Both the position numbers and the translations under genes were made by a program. The notes under the pieces were generated by a model. That model was not told where the DNA came from. It searched no databases and was given only the letters and a program-made list of their open reading frames with translations. Shown here piece after piece: positions 12,002 to 22,269 of a stretch of DNA of 64,000 nt; the first letter of the stretch is position 1, and every line of letters starts with the position of its first letter. Source of the DNA: Gnetum montanum (taxonomy: Eukaryota; Streptophyta; Gnetopsida; Gnetales; Gnetaceae); NCBI GenBank assembly GCA_015680685.1, contig MNCI01001919.1, forward strand, positions 67,437 to 131,436. Reading direction: 5' to 3'.

Positions 12002-12088
12002 TAGGTGGATGGATTGGCCAAGTGTGTTGATGCAAGGTCATTGGNTAGGTGGATGGATTGGCCAAGTGTGTTGATGCAAGGTCATTGG
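12002..12088. repeat. Perfect 43-bp duplication around a single N (likely contig-join artefact)
   Basis: Bases 12002-12044 (TAGGTGGATGGATT...GGTCATTGG) are repeated exactly at 12046-12088, with one N at 12045 between them. In DNA this decayed, an identical direct repeat split by an N is best explained as two contig ends overlapping by 43 bp that were joined without merging. Confidence 0.75.
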
Positions 12089-12292
12089 ATGTGGTTTGTT
12101 TGAGTATGGATTTGGGATGAGTTCTACTCAGTCACATTAACCATAAAATACACAAGGGACTTTACACAACCTTGTTCTTGGGATTCCATTCCATTCTCTT
12201 CTCTCTATCTTTCTCCCCATTTTTCCACCTCATTGTTGGTTTTATCATTAGTCTATTTATAGGTTGATGAATTTTTTTTCTTTGGTGAATTC

Positions 12293-12535
12293 TTATGGGT
12301 AATTTTTTAACTCTTTCTTCAAAATGACATTCTTAGAGCCTACAGACTCTTTGGTTTGTGGGTTTGTCAGGGCATAAAAGGAATGAGCTTGCTTTGGGGA
12401 GGACCTACTAGCATTCCTTTTTGGTGCAATTGTTAACTTCTTTCCCTTAAAAATTTCTTGTAATCGATCATTTCCTGTTTCATCCCCATCCATGACATCC
12501 ATTTTATTGGCATTGCCATTGTTATTTTTTCCCAT
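12293..12535 (-). CDS. E1 short antisense ORF upstream of the 3' LTR
   Basis: This is an 80-codon open frame on the strand opposite to E1, starting MGKNNNGNANKMDVMDGDET, with a basic middle (GKKLTIAPKRNASRSSPKQ) and ending KNYP. No domain is recognised. E3 has a decayed counterpart at about 33080-33310 on the same antisense strand. Both share K-x-L-T-x-P, K-R, A-S, P-K, FY-x-L and QTKES-(V/I)-G with stops in E3, so the conservation is at protein level. No introns are evident. Antisense ORFs between integrase and the 3' LTR are known from some plant Ty3/gypsy elements; whether this belongs to those families is unknown. Confidence 0.5.
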   Translation of the reverse strand: MGKNNNGNANKMDVMDGDETGNDRLQEIFKGKKLTIAPKRNASRSSPKQAHSFYALTNPQTKESVGSKNVILKKELKNYP

Positions 12536-13150
12536 ATTTCTTATTTCTCATATTTTTCCATCTTATAGCTATTGAAGGTTCACTCTTAGTCATTGGGGTC
12601 CTAGCACAAATTTTTCAATTTTCTCCATTTCACTATTTTCCTAACCCCTACACCTTGGGTAGTCACCTATGATAAATCTCTAAACCAATTTATGCCATAA
12701 CCATAACTCAACCAATGCACTTCATATTGAGGCAAGGTATCAATTACATTGTGGTTTATCTATCCTTGCTCATTTGTGATTGTGTTGTGTGTGCAGATGG
12801 CAATCATACAAACAATGGATTGGGCTTATAGGAAGCACTCAGGATGGACCAAAACTGGAAAATTTATGAAAGGGGAAAGTCTGGTGGCGTGGCTATGGAT
12901 AAATAATGGAAGGCACAATCTTAAAATTGGTGGCAACATGCTTCATTTTCTTTCTCTCTCTTTCTCTACAAGCTTCCAAATAAACGCTTGGATGTCATTT
13001 ATGTATGGGTGTTCACCACAATGTTGTAATATGCTTATTGATCCATCCACTGGGCATGTTGAGTTTGTTATCCATCAATTGTCAATTAGTTAATAATCCC
13101 ATACCTTTCTAATATTTTGTAAGGAACTCGAGGATGAGTTTTCATTCAAT

Positions 13151-13160
13151 CGTGGGGGTA
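13151..13160 (+). other. E1 polypurine tract
   Basis: CGTGGGGGTA lies immediately before the 3' LTR start TGATGAG, the expected place for the plus-strand primer. E3 has CATGGAGGTA at 33918-33927. Confidence 0.7.
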
Positions 13161-14133
13161 TGATGAGAGAAGTTACTCTAATAATTAGAGTGGTTATTAT
13201 TAGGGTTGTTACTCTAATTATTAGAGTGGTATTATTAGAGCAGTTACTCTAATTATTAGAGTGGAAGTTTCTCTAAAGTTAGAGGGGTAGTTTCTTTAAA
13301 ATTAGAGTGGCATTTTCTCTCTAAATTTAGAGGGGCAGTTTCTCAAAAATTAGAGTGGTAGTTTTTGTAATTATTAGAGTAGTTGCTCCCAAGCCTATAA
13401 ATACAGTGCCCAGGCACACAATAGGGGGAACTCAAGAAGAAGAAGAAGAATTTAGAGGAGAAAGTATTTTAGGAGTCAAGTAGCGAAACTCTAGCCAAGT
13501 GCCCACAGCAGGAGGTCTAAGTGTGGACAGATCTTTATTCAAGCATTGTGTACCTGAGCACACCTTGTGTACAGCAATAAAGATGAGCTCTTGGATTCAT
13601 CCTTGCAACACTTGAGATTTTCTTTCTTACTCATTTCCTTTATTTTATTTTCTTCTACATTTATTTTATTTTATTTTATGCACTTTACATTTCTATTATT
13701 AGCACACATAGTACAATCACTTCTAGCATGCATGTAACACTTGGTAACCCAGTAACAATTAGCATTTGGTAATCCTAGTAGTGTTTCATTGGTTCAGGAT
13801 GTGTACGGCAAGTGAGAACGAATACTGGTGTTAGGATTAGTTAAATCCTAGTTAATTAGTAGTTAAGTTAAATTAGTCACTTAGTTATCTCTCTCTCTCT
13901 CCTCCCTTATTAGCAATAGGACATAAAAACATAAAAGCTATAACAATCATATGCCTCAAGCTTACTTAATCATACAACTATGACAATACAAGTAAGTTTG
14001 AAAAGACAACAATTAATTAACCTTGAGTGTTCCATTAGGATGCTTAAGCACTTAGTCCTTGGAATTCGATTGGATCATGCATGAAACGCTTGTATTCATA
14101 AGGTTGAGCATAGGGGTATCTCACTACTCATCA
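13161..14133 (+). repeat. E1 3' LTR
   Basis: This 973-bp LTR starts TGATGAGAGAAGTT and ends CTACTCATCA, homologous over its whole length to 6106-7055. It has the U3 palindrome cluster (13171-13383), a TATA-like CCTATAAATACAG near 13396 and AATAAA near 13576. Confidence 0.9.
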
Positions 14134-14138
14134 CTTGG
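14134..14138. repeat. Right target-site duplication of E1 (CTTGG)
   Basis: This partners CTTGT at 6101-6105 with one mismatch. It lies directly after the 3' LTR terminus. Confidence 0.75.
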
Positions 14139-17100
14139 GTTGCCATAACCTAACACTTTTCTACAATCATAGCACACAGAAAATTTATAACACATGAAAA
14201 CATCACATAGCCATCAAATTTATAACATAAAATAACCAAACTTAAACAAAGCATACCTATTACTACTTACTACAATGGTTTAAGCTTAAGCTTAAGCCTT
14301 TTTAGGGAAGGTTGGTCTAATTTTATCAGTGCTTCCTTCATAGGCCTCTTGAGTTTCTCTCTAGCTACCCCTTCAACCTTCCTATGTCATTTTTTGACCT
14401 CTAGGACACTGGCTAGAAATGTTGGAGATTCATCATCATCCATAATATCAAGGGACTCACACTACCTAACTTCAAGATCCTTGCTGGTAATGGACAATGA
14501 AACACCTGTTTGCTATAGAGGGTTCTAGGCCTATACTATTTGATAAATGTGCTTTATCCAAGGCATCAAAAGTTGTCTTGGGTCTTGGGGAACTCATTGT
14601 CCATTCCTATACACCACCAGAAACTCTGAAAACCTCTTCAAGTAACCCACAAAAAATGCAAAATGCATGTGGATTATTGTAGAGGTATCTACATGGAGTC
14701 TAAGAGTCTCCTTTTGAAGCCCAACAACCAAAGTAGCCATCTAGTTGAACCTAGTGTCATCCATTAGGACCTATTTTCAAGGTCCATCCCTATGTGATGC
14801 CAATCACCTTCTTTTGTGATAGTTTTTTGGGAAGCACATTAATCATGAACAAAGGATATGATTCCTTTGTATTAGGGTTCGTGGAGCTATCCATGAAAAT
14901 TTTGGAGTGGTCCATGTTGGCACCAAGCCACTCCAAAACTTCCTCATGATGGCCCGATTCCTCTACTATTGTAGTGGAAACATTTGCATCATTAGTGGGG
15001 ACATGAAAAAAGTTGTAAAAGAGGCCCTCATTAATATCTATGTTAACCTTCATATCCCAAATGGTGGTGTTAAAACAACGAACCTTCTTGTTGAAGGAGT
15101 TGATGATGTGCAACATCTCTCTAGTAGGGATGGAAGGGATAGGTGTCATAAATATATTAAGAAAACCTACATGCCAGATGTTTGCTTGAATGTACCTAGG
15201 TGTTTATCCTTTCAGCTGCTCTTGTGCTCATATCACCTTATCAAACTTCAAGATGAGGGTATCCTCATGATGTGCTCCCGAAAGTTATATGGTAACATCA
15301 ATAGAGGTGGAAGGCCATGCAAAGAAACAACCAAAGTTTAGCATAAACATAAGCAATTTTAGCAACTATTTAAATCAATAGAACAATTAGATTTTTCATA
15401 TCCTTTATCTTTACCTTTCTTCTTCTTCTTTGGTGTGGTTTGAGTAGAGGTCCTAGCTCCAAGGGTCTAATTCATGGTGTTATTCAAGTCTACCTACCAG
15501 TTGTTCATTATGCTATCATCCTTGCACTTCTTGTATACAAGGTTGAACCTTGTTGTGTATACATCAAAGTCCACTCTTCACTATTGATACAAAATCGTTC
15601 TAATCTAGGGGCCTTTGGTGAATTCATCTAGGGTAGTTTGAGCCACCACCAAGATTTGGTCATTAATGATCAAGCCTTGATCATTGACTTTGTACCTACA
15701 AGAAGTTCATAAAACCAATGAAGCTAGGAAAGGTAGTTTAGCCAATAAATCTAAAAGACATAAAAACGCCACAATAACCATGCTTACCCCTATAGACAAT
15801 ACATGGTGTTGGGTGGGGTTTTCGAACAACATGTGGGCTCTATGCATTACCATCATAGTATTGTCAGCATTATACTGACTATACTCTAGCATCATTTAGA
15901 TCTTTGTAAGGTAGCATGGGATTATAGTCTACTATTTCCCCTACTATCCTAGGATGAAAATTATTAGTAATAAACCTAATAGTTAAGCCAGATGCTTGAG
16001 GTAGTAGGGTCTCCACTATAGTCCTAGCCACATTCATCGATAAGTGTGATATCACACTAAAATTCTATAAAATGTAGGTAAGAAATCCCATTACCCTAGG
16101 CTGAAACCATAGTGAAACCTTTTCCAAGGTTATATTAGGAGGTGGGGTATTGGTCTTTGGATTAACAATGTAGCACAGAATGCCCACTAGTTCCATAATG
16201 ATGAGGGTGAGCTTCAAGTAAACCCTACATGAAGAAAAGCAAAAGCATTATGACCAATTAGAATTGCTTAAAAAGTTTGGAAAAACATCCTAGTCAGAGG
16301 TGAAATTAGCCTCTATAAAAATATCAAAGGTGTTTATCTAAGTTGGCTTAAAAGATTCCATAAAAATCATTATTATAATTTTTCATAGCCTTTTACTTCA
16401 TAGCCAAAATATTATAGCCAAAACTTCATTGCCAAAATTAAGCCTTAGTTTAAGCCATGCATAAATTAAAACAATCATTAAAACTTAGAAAAAAGCATAT
16501 AGCCATAGTAAAAAGCTTTCTAAAAATAGTAAAAATTTTACTTTTATTAAAAAAATTTTAAAATAATTTTTACATGTTGACAAGGAAAACTACACATATC
16601 AATCACATCCATCCCCAAAGGGGTATGGTACTACAATGAAGATTTAACCTTATTCGCATAGCTTAGCTAAAAAAAATCATCAAAATTTCATATAAGCTTT
16701 GATTTTAGTAATTCCTCCATGGAAAGGATCCTAAAATAATAATATTTTTATCCATGACCATTAAAACTAGAGATATATGACTATTTTATATGAAGCATAG
16801 ACAAGCTAGAAAAAACGATAGTCATCGCCATTAAGCCCCTTTCATGTAGGGTTGGTAAAAAATTTTCCAAAAATTCACTTGAGCTCCAAATAGAGTAATT
16901 TTACCATTTTTTGAAAGCTCAAATTGAGTCCTACATATCCATGCTTAACAAAAATTCAAAACCATTGTTGTTTATTCAAAAAAAATTCACCAATTAGAAT
17001 AAAAATCTAAAAATGACACAAACTTCAATCTGAGATAGGCTTAATGAAAAGTACATAAAAAATTCATTTCTAGTCCAATTAGAATGATTCCACCTCCATT

Positions 17101-17937
17101 GGAAAGATGAAGCAAATTTCTACCTAGCCATAATAAAAAAATAGCAAAATGTATGCTGTTTTCTTAGAAAAAATTCATGAAGTTACATAAAAATTTTAAA
17201 AATGACATAAAAATGCTAACTACATGACCTTAGGAAAATAGACATAATGCCATCACTATTAATCCAAATTAAATGAAATAATAGCCATTGGAAAGATTAA
17301 ATGTAGAGCTACAACTTCATATATGAAAATTTTAAAATATATAGTTTTTTTCATAAGAAAAAATACACAACATTGCTTTCTTTTTTCATGTAAAAGGCTA
17401 AAAAAGCTAAAATCCAACTTAACGTAGCAATAAAAAAATAGCCAAAACTATTGATACACATTAGAAAAAACACAAAAATAATGGGTTAGGATTTCATTAG
17501 ATTTAAATTTTGATAAAAATTGAAGCCTAGATCTAAGAAAAATGGCCCTACCCCAAAATTTTGGAAAAGAAAAGCATGAAAACAAGAAACCTAATTTTAA
17601 AAATTGAATCTACTAAGACTAAAATAACAAAATGACCATATATCTAGATAGAAATAGCAAAAATAAGAGGGAGGATTTTTTCAGAATTTCATTTTACCCC
17701 CTCTATCAACATATATTTGAAGAAAATAGCCTCACATGTGGCATGAAAAACACAATAAAAGTAATAAAAATAACTAAAAATGAAAGAAAAAATTGGTGGA
17801 ATTGCCTACCTTGGAGTCCCAAAAAATGAGGCCTAGAGAGAGATGGGTCTAGGAAGCCCTAATAGACTCCTCACTTGTTCATATGCTCTTTGAATCTTTT
17901 GGTTTATGCTCTTTCTTCCATGTTTATTTGACATCAT
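14139..17937 (-). pseudogene. T1 antisense gene, 5' half (exons 1-5)
   Basis: This is the upstream half of the unrecognised antisense gene. Inferred - strand exons are: exon 1 17937-17810, starting MMSNKHGRKSINQKIQRAYE, donor AG/GTAGGC; exon 2 16224-15788, acceptor TCTTCATGTAG, start LLEAHPHHYGTSGH, donor GTAAGC; exon 3 15695-15415, ending in a basic TTPKKKKK that could act as a nuclear signal, donor AAAG/GTAAAG; exon 4 15274-14280, with REMLHIINSFNKKVRCFNTT and GLFYNFFHVPTNDANV, donor GTAAGT; exon 5 from 14160, acceptor TATGATTGTAG, interrupted by E1. Intron 1 is about 1.6 kb and the others about 90-140 bp. Phases agree where I checked them. Stops and a frameshift after exon 4 VIGIT show it is dead. 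Function unknown. Confidence 0.65.
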
Positions 17938-18160
17938 GGTAGGCTTAATGTTGGGAGTAGTTGGAAACTGAGAAGAATGAGAGATCAACACTAAATACAA
18001 GGAAGATGAGATGATTTGACGATAAATATTGATTCTCTCTACAATAAAAATATCTACCATAGCTCTCTTCCAATGCATTGTTTGTGTAGAATGACAATTG
18101 TGATAGAAAACTTGTGAAATTTGGCATTAAAAACACATCTGAACCTAAATGCCCACCTCT

Positions 18161-18285
18161 AAACCCTAGTTTCCTATTTAGTGCACCATAAATCCAAATG
18201 AACTTAAGTGAAAGGGGGAAGGGGAAACTCTCTTCCATGTTGAGATTGGTAGGAAATAACTTCACCTTTCAAATTTTATAATTTT
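18161..18285 (-). promoter_or_regulatory. Candidate promoter / 5' leader elements of the T1 antisense gene
   Basis: On the - strand, AACTAGGGTTT (18171-18161), a telo-box-like motif, lies 224 bp upstream of the exon 1 ATG. T2 has the identical 11-mer 223 bp upstream of its exon 1 ATG (57892-57902). A TATA-like TATAAAATTT is at 18280-18271; T2 has a looser AT-rich match. Conserved sequence and spacing support a regulatory or leader role, which is inference. Confidence 0.5.
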
Positions 18286-18399
18286 TAGGTTATGGGCCCC
18301 ACCATATGCCCTCACTCTTGGCCTAAAAATTACATCAACATTGGGTTTTAATCACTTAATTACTTAGAAAAATAATCAACCCTTAACTCCCATGCATCC

Positions 18400-21300
18400 A
18401 TGTTGGGGATTTCATACCTAGCATGGGTACATGCATATCATTTCTTAAAACCATTAAAAAATAACCTTTTTTCCATTTTTAGTAATCAAAACTCAAAAGC
18501 TACCTTTTTCAACCCCAAGCTTCCAAGAGGGATGGGACATGAAAAAATTTAGAAAATTTGGGTTTTCATGCTAGGGAAATAGTTCCTAATAGGGAAGAAA
18601 GGGGGTAACATCCATTCTTACGCCCAACACCCATCTAGCCCATGTTTAACCCCCGAAGTGATCCCACATGACCTAGAGCCCTCTGAGCATCTTCAGCAGC
18701 CCCAAAACCACCACACCAAATTTAGTTAAAACTAGTCAAAACCTTGGGATTTGATTGTTTAACATTGATATAAGCTTCATCCATGCTGAGCATTTCATCC
18801 CTAGTGTGGATGGATGGGGAAACGCCAAAAATGACCTAAATTAACTACCTAGTAGCCATTTCTCAAAGCCTAGTGAACACTAGACCATGCCAGAATCTTT
18901 TGGAGCTTCCAAAGACCTCAAGAGTATTCAAAGGTGGTAAAAAAATATCATTTCCTTCTCATCCATGTTGGGGCCATCATGCCCAATATGGGAGAAAAAG
19001 AAAAAATTATATGAGACACCTAGAAGCCTTCAAACTACTAGATCTTGACACCCAATATTGATTATTGACATTGGTAACCTTGGAGACTAATAGACATGGT
19101 TGATTGGCTATAAAAGTCACATATATTTGAATTTATTTTCTTTTCCACACTAGGGGAGATATATTTCACACTACCTAGCATGAAACCTATGAGGATGGAG
19201 CTAGGAAAGTCAATGGTAGGTCCCTGAAATAAGAAACAACCTCAAATTACCTTCTACCTAACACTAGAACCTTGATAGCTTCTCTAGAAGGTAATAGAAT
19301 ATAAAAAATCAATAAAATTAAATATCCTAAGGTTTTTCCATGTTTAGGAGGACCTCCTCTATGTTGAACATCCCAATCCTAGTGTGAATGGAAGGGGAAA
19401 AGCCAAAACTATCAATGTTTGCATGTAGTTTAACTTCTGGAAGCCACAAGACTTCTAGAAGTTACCTAAAAAAACTTAAAATTTTCTCCCTTATATTTTC
19501 CATGATGAGGAGGAATCCATCCATGTTGTGCATCCTATCTCTAGTGTGGAAAATGGGGAAAATCCTAAAAACCCATTCACAACCCTTAAAATAATCACAT
19601 TTATACACTAGGCATTGATAATCAACACTAACAACCCTGTGGACACACATCCATAGTAAAAATTGCCAAAAAAAGGAAAAGTTCCTTATTTCCTCCATGT
19701 TTGGAGCCATCTCTTTCATTCTAGCTAGTGTGAAAGAAATGAAAAAACTTTTGGGGCACTCCAAAATAGTCATTAGGTACCTTGAACAAAAGCTAGAAAG
19801 CCCTATGTGTGTCCCAAAACCTTATTTGCACATCTTAAGACCCTTAGACCTATCAATATTGACCACAAATAGCTAGAAAACATTTCCCCCTAGTCTTCCA
19901 TGCTAATTATGAAATCCCTAGTGTGGAAAAAGTTGGAAACACTAAAAACCACTTAACAACCTTTGAAACAATAAAATTTTAACATTAGGCATCAACAATT
20001 AATCCTAGCAACCTCTAAGCGCTACATGCATGGCCAAAAATGTTAGAAAATGGTAGAAAATAGGGTTTCCTAGTTCCTTCATACTAGGATCTCTCTCTTC
20101 CATGCTAGCCAATGTGGAAGAAAAGGGGAAATTTTAGGGGGACCTCAAAATAGCCTTTAAACACCTCAAGCAAACACTATACAACCTTACATGAATCCTA
20201 AGACTATTTTCACATGATCTAGAGCCCTCAAACCCTACAAAAGTGATCAAAGATCATCAAAAAGATACTCCCTATAGTCTTCCACACTAATCATACTATC
20301 CCTAGCATGGAAAATAGGGGGAAAGCTTAAAAACCATGTAGGAAACCTCCAAATTGACTAGTTTTGATCCTAAACCCTAGTACTTGATCCTAGTAACCCT
20401 GGAAGTAAATATGCATGGTTGATTAAGGTTAAAAATAGTCAAGATCTAAGATGTATGGTTCTTCCACATTGGAGATCTTCTCCTCCATGCTTCCCAATAT
20501 GGATACTAAGGGAGAATCTCATTTGAGGCTTATAGACACCTTAGGACAACATCAAATAACCTTACATCCACCCTAGAACCTTGTTAGTAGTCATTAGAGC
20601 CTTCAAACCTCAAGAAATTTATCCCCAAATTCTTCCACATTACAATCCCTATCCTCAATGTGGAAAAAGGGGAGAAAGTTCAAAAAACATTTGGGAGTAC
20701 TTAAAACTACCAAATTTTGACATGAAACCCTAGCCCTTGGCCCTAGAAATGCCAAAATTTAACTTGCATAGTTGATTATCATCCAAATTAACCTAGATCT
20801 AGGATTCTTGCCTCATATATGCTAGAGAGGACTCCCTCCATTCTAGGCAATGTAAAAATAGAGGGAAAGAACTACTTTCCCACTCTTGGTGGGAAGATGA
20901 CACTCTTAGAAGCCAAAGATCTATGCTAAAGAAGCCCAAGATGTCATAACCTTAAGATTTTGTTCATTTGACCTCATTTTGACTTTCAAAACAAATTTTC
21001 TCTAATCTTCCACATTGGAGAAACTTCCCTAGCATGGAAACAATGGGGGAAGACCTTATATGCCCTTAAATAACCTCCAAACGTGCCCAAAATCAATGAG
21101 AAACTTGTAGAATCATGATCTACAAACTTAGGGGGTCTAGGAATTACAAATCATCCTAAACCCAAGAATAAGTTCCCCCTCATTTTTCCACATTGGGGAT
21201 ATTATGCTTAGTGTGGAAGAAAATTGTAAAGCCATTTCAACATGTTTTGACACCCAAAACCAACTCAAACTACCTCAAAATGAAGTTAGAAGATGTACAT

Positions 21301-21680
21301 GTTTTAGATCTTAGCTCTAGTTATTAATTTGACCTTTTTTGACCTTATTTTAATCATAATTTTGATTTCTGAACCCCCTCTCTTCCACTTTGGCCAGCAT
21401 AAAAACAAAGGGGGTTTGCGTCAAAACTTGCTTTTTGACCTTTACAAACCTCTATAGTACCCAATTTTAATAAATTTGACCCTACACTACCTTGGAAAGG
21501 CCTAAAAACTTTAAAATTGGACCTCTAGATGCTTGAAAATCTACTTTTCCTAGTTTCCACACTTAGGGTCCCTTCTTCCATGTTGGCCAATGTGGAAACA
21601 AAGGGGGCCTAGCATGAAAGCTTCAAAACTCTCAATTTTCATGTGCAAGCAGCTCATAAATAACCCTAATTAATGCTCAA
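18400..21680. repeat. T1 array of ~185-bp degenerate repeats, each with a hairpin motif
   Basis: About 17 degenerate units recur every 173-195 bp; late units begin near 20278, 20463, 20636, 20815, 21008, 21185, 21380 and 21555. Each is marked by an imperfect inverted repeat of the form TTCCAYRYTRGGG...CCYARYRTGGAA, often followed by AAAAGGGG. T2 has the same array inverted at 54780-57680. It lies directly upstream of the antisense gene and before RT. No reading frame is shared between units. Confidence 0.8.
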
Positions 21681-22230
21681 AGTAACCTAATTATCTTATA
21701 GACCTAACCCATGGCCTTCTAAGGCTTGGAACTAGAAAAACCTGTTTTTTTCTAACTTATAATAATGAAATTGTATCATATGTAGGCTATTTTGCTTGAT
21801 TACATAGTGTTTCAATTTTTTTTGGACTTGTATTACATTGTTAACCTTGTTGACCTTCATGGCCTTTAAATAGCCTGATATGTTCTTTATTTTCATTATT
21901 ATAACCTTATTTTCCTTTGTTTAGCCTTTTCTTGGTATCAAATATTAGGTTTTGACATTTCCTAACCACTATTTAACACCATGTGACCATGGCTTGCTAT
22001 GGCCTTAAACTGGCATCATGGCCTGCTATGGCCTTAAACTAGCAAAATCATGACATTTGTTGATCATTTGTAGTCTTATTTCTAATACTCCCCTTTCTTT
22101 GGCTTCTATTCAGCCCTTACTGCACTTTTTCTAATTGCCTTATTCTACTTATAGCCTTGGATGATCTCGTGTGCATTAGATTAGCATGTATTTGTACAGT
22201 TTTATCATAGCATTGTTTATGCACTTTTAC
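21681..22230 (+). other. T1 pre-RT spacer with GGCCTTAAACTAGCA repeats and candidate splice acceptor
   Basis: This is AT-rich spacer. At about 21975-22060 it carries two or three copies of the GCTATGGCCTTAAACTAGCA-type unit found after the protease. Near 22260-22269, GTTGACATGTAG precedes GATCAATGTATGAGCACTTG, a segment conserved in T2 at the start of the RT frame. Ogre elements are known to splice out an intron between protease and RT, so this is a plausible sense-strand acceptor, unproven here. Confidence 0.4.
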
Positions 22231-22269
22231 CTAGGTGCCACTTAATATGCTTGTGGTTGACATGTAGGA

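Larger units (their letters stand above)
11001..13150. other. E1 3' internal region, mostly non-coding
   Basis: This stretch between the integrase remnant and the polypurine tract is AT-rich. It contains a short antisense ORF (separate entry), a purine-rich AAGAAGAAAA tract near 11670-11710, and a repeated block CATGGTGTGGTTC..CA near 11650 and 11780 that is also present in E3 (32578 and 32658). A + strand frame at 12749-13093 is open, but its E3 counterpart does not support coding. I see no convincing env-like gene. Confidence 0.55.
6106..14133 (+). mobile_element. E1: E-family Ty3/gypsy element with both LTRs, pol largely deleted
   Basis: This is an 8.0-kb + strand retrotransposon bounded by LTRs at 6106-7055 and 13161-14133, with a tRNA-Asp-type PBS, a polypurine tract and a 5-bp target duplication. 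Internally it has gag, protease, a pro-RT linker, a short RT-connection remnant and an integrase C-terminal remnant. The RT core, RNase H and most of integrase are missing. It is inserted in exon 5 of the T1 antisense gene. In a roughly 200-bp stretch aligned by eye, the two LTRs differ at about 13 positions, mostly C/T or G/A, so the insertion is old. Confidence 0.9.

Noticed and set aside
12749-13093. 114-codon ORF before the E1 3' LTR as a possible env-like gene
   Set aside because: There is no transmembrane or signal pattern typical of env, and the E3 counterpart aligns at DNA level without keeping the frame.
14134-14160. CTTGGGTTGCC after the E1 3' LTR as a second PBS (tandem element)
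   Set aside because: It matches the tRNA-Asp complement only weakly, and CTTGG pairs with CTTGT on the other side as a target duplication; the following sequence is the T1 antisense exon.
18400-21680. Regularly spaced repeats considered as a CRISPR array
   Set aside because: Units are ~185 bp, highly degenerate, without short identical repeats and unique spacers, and lie in a plant retrotransposon.
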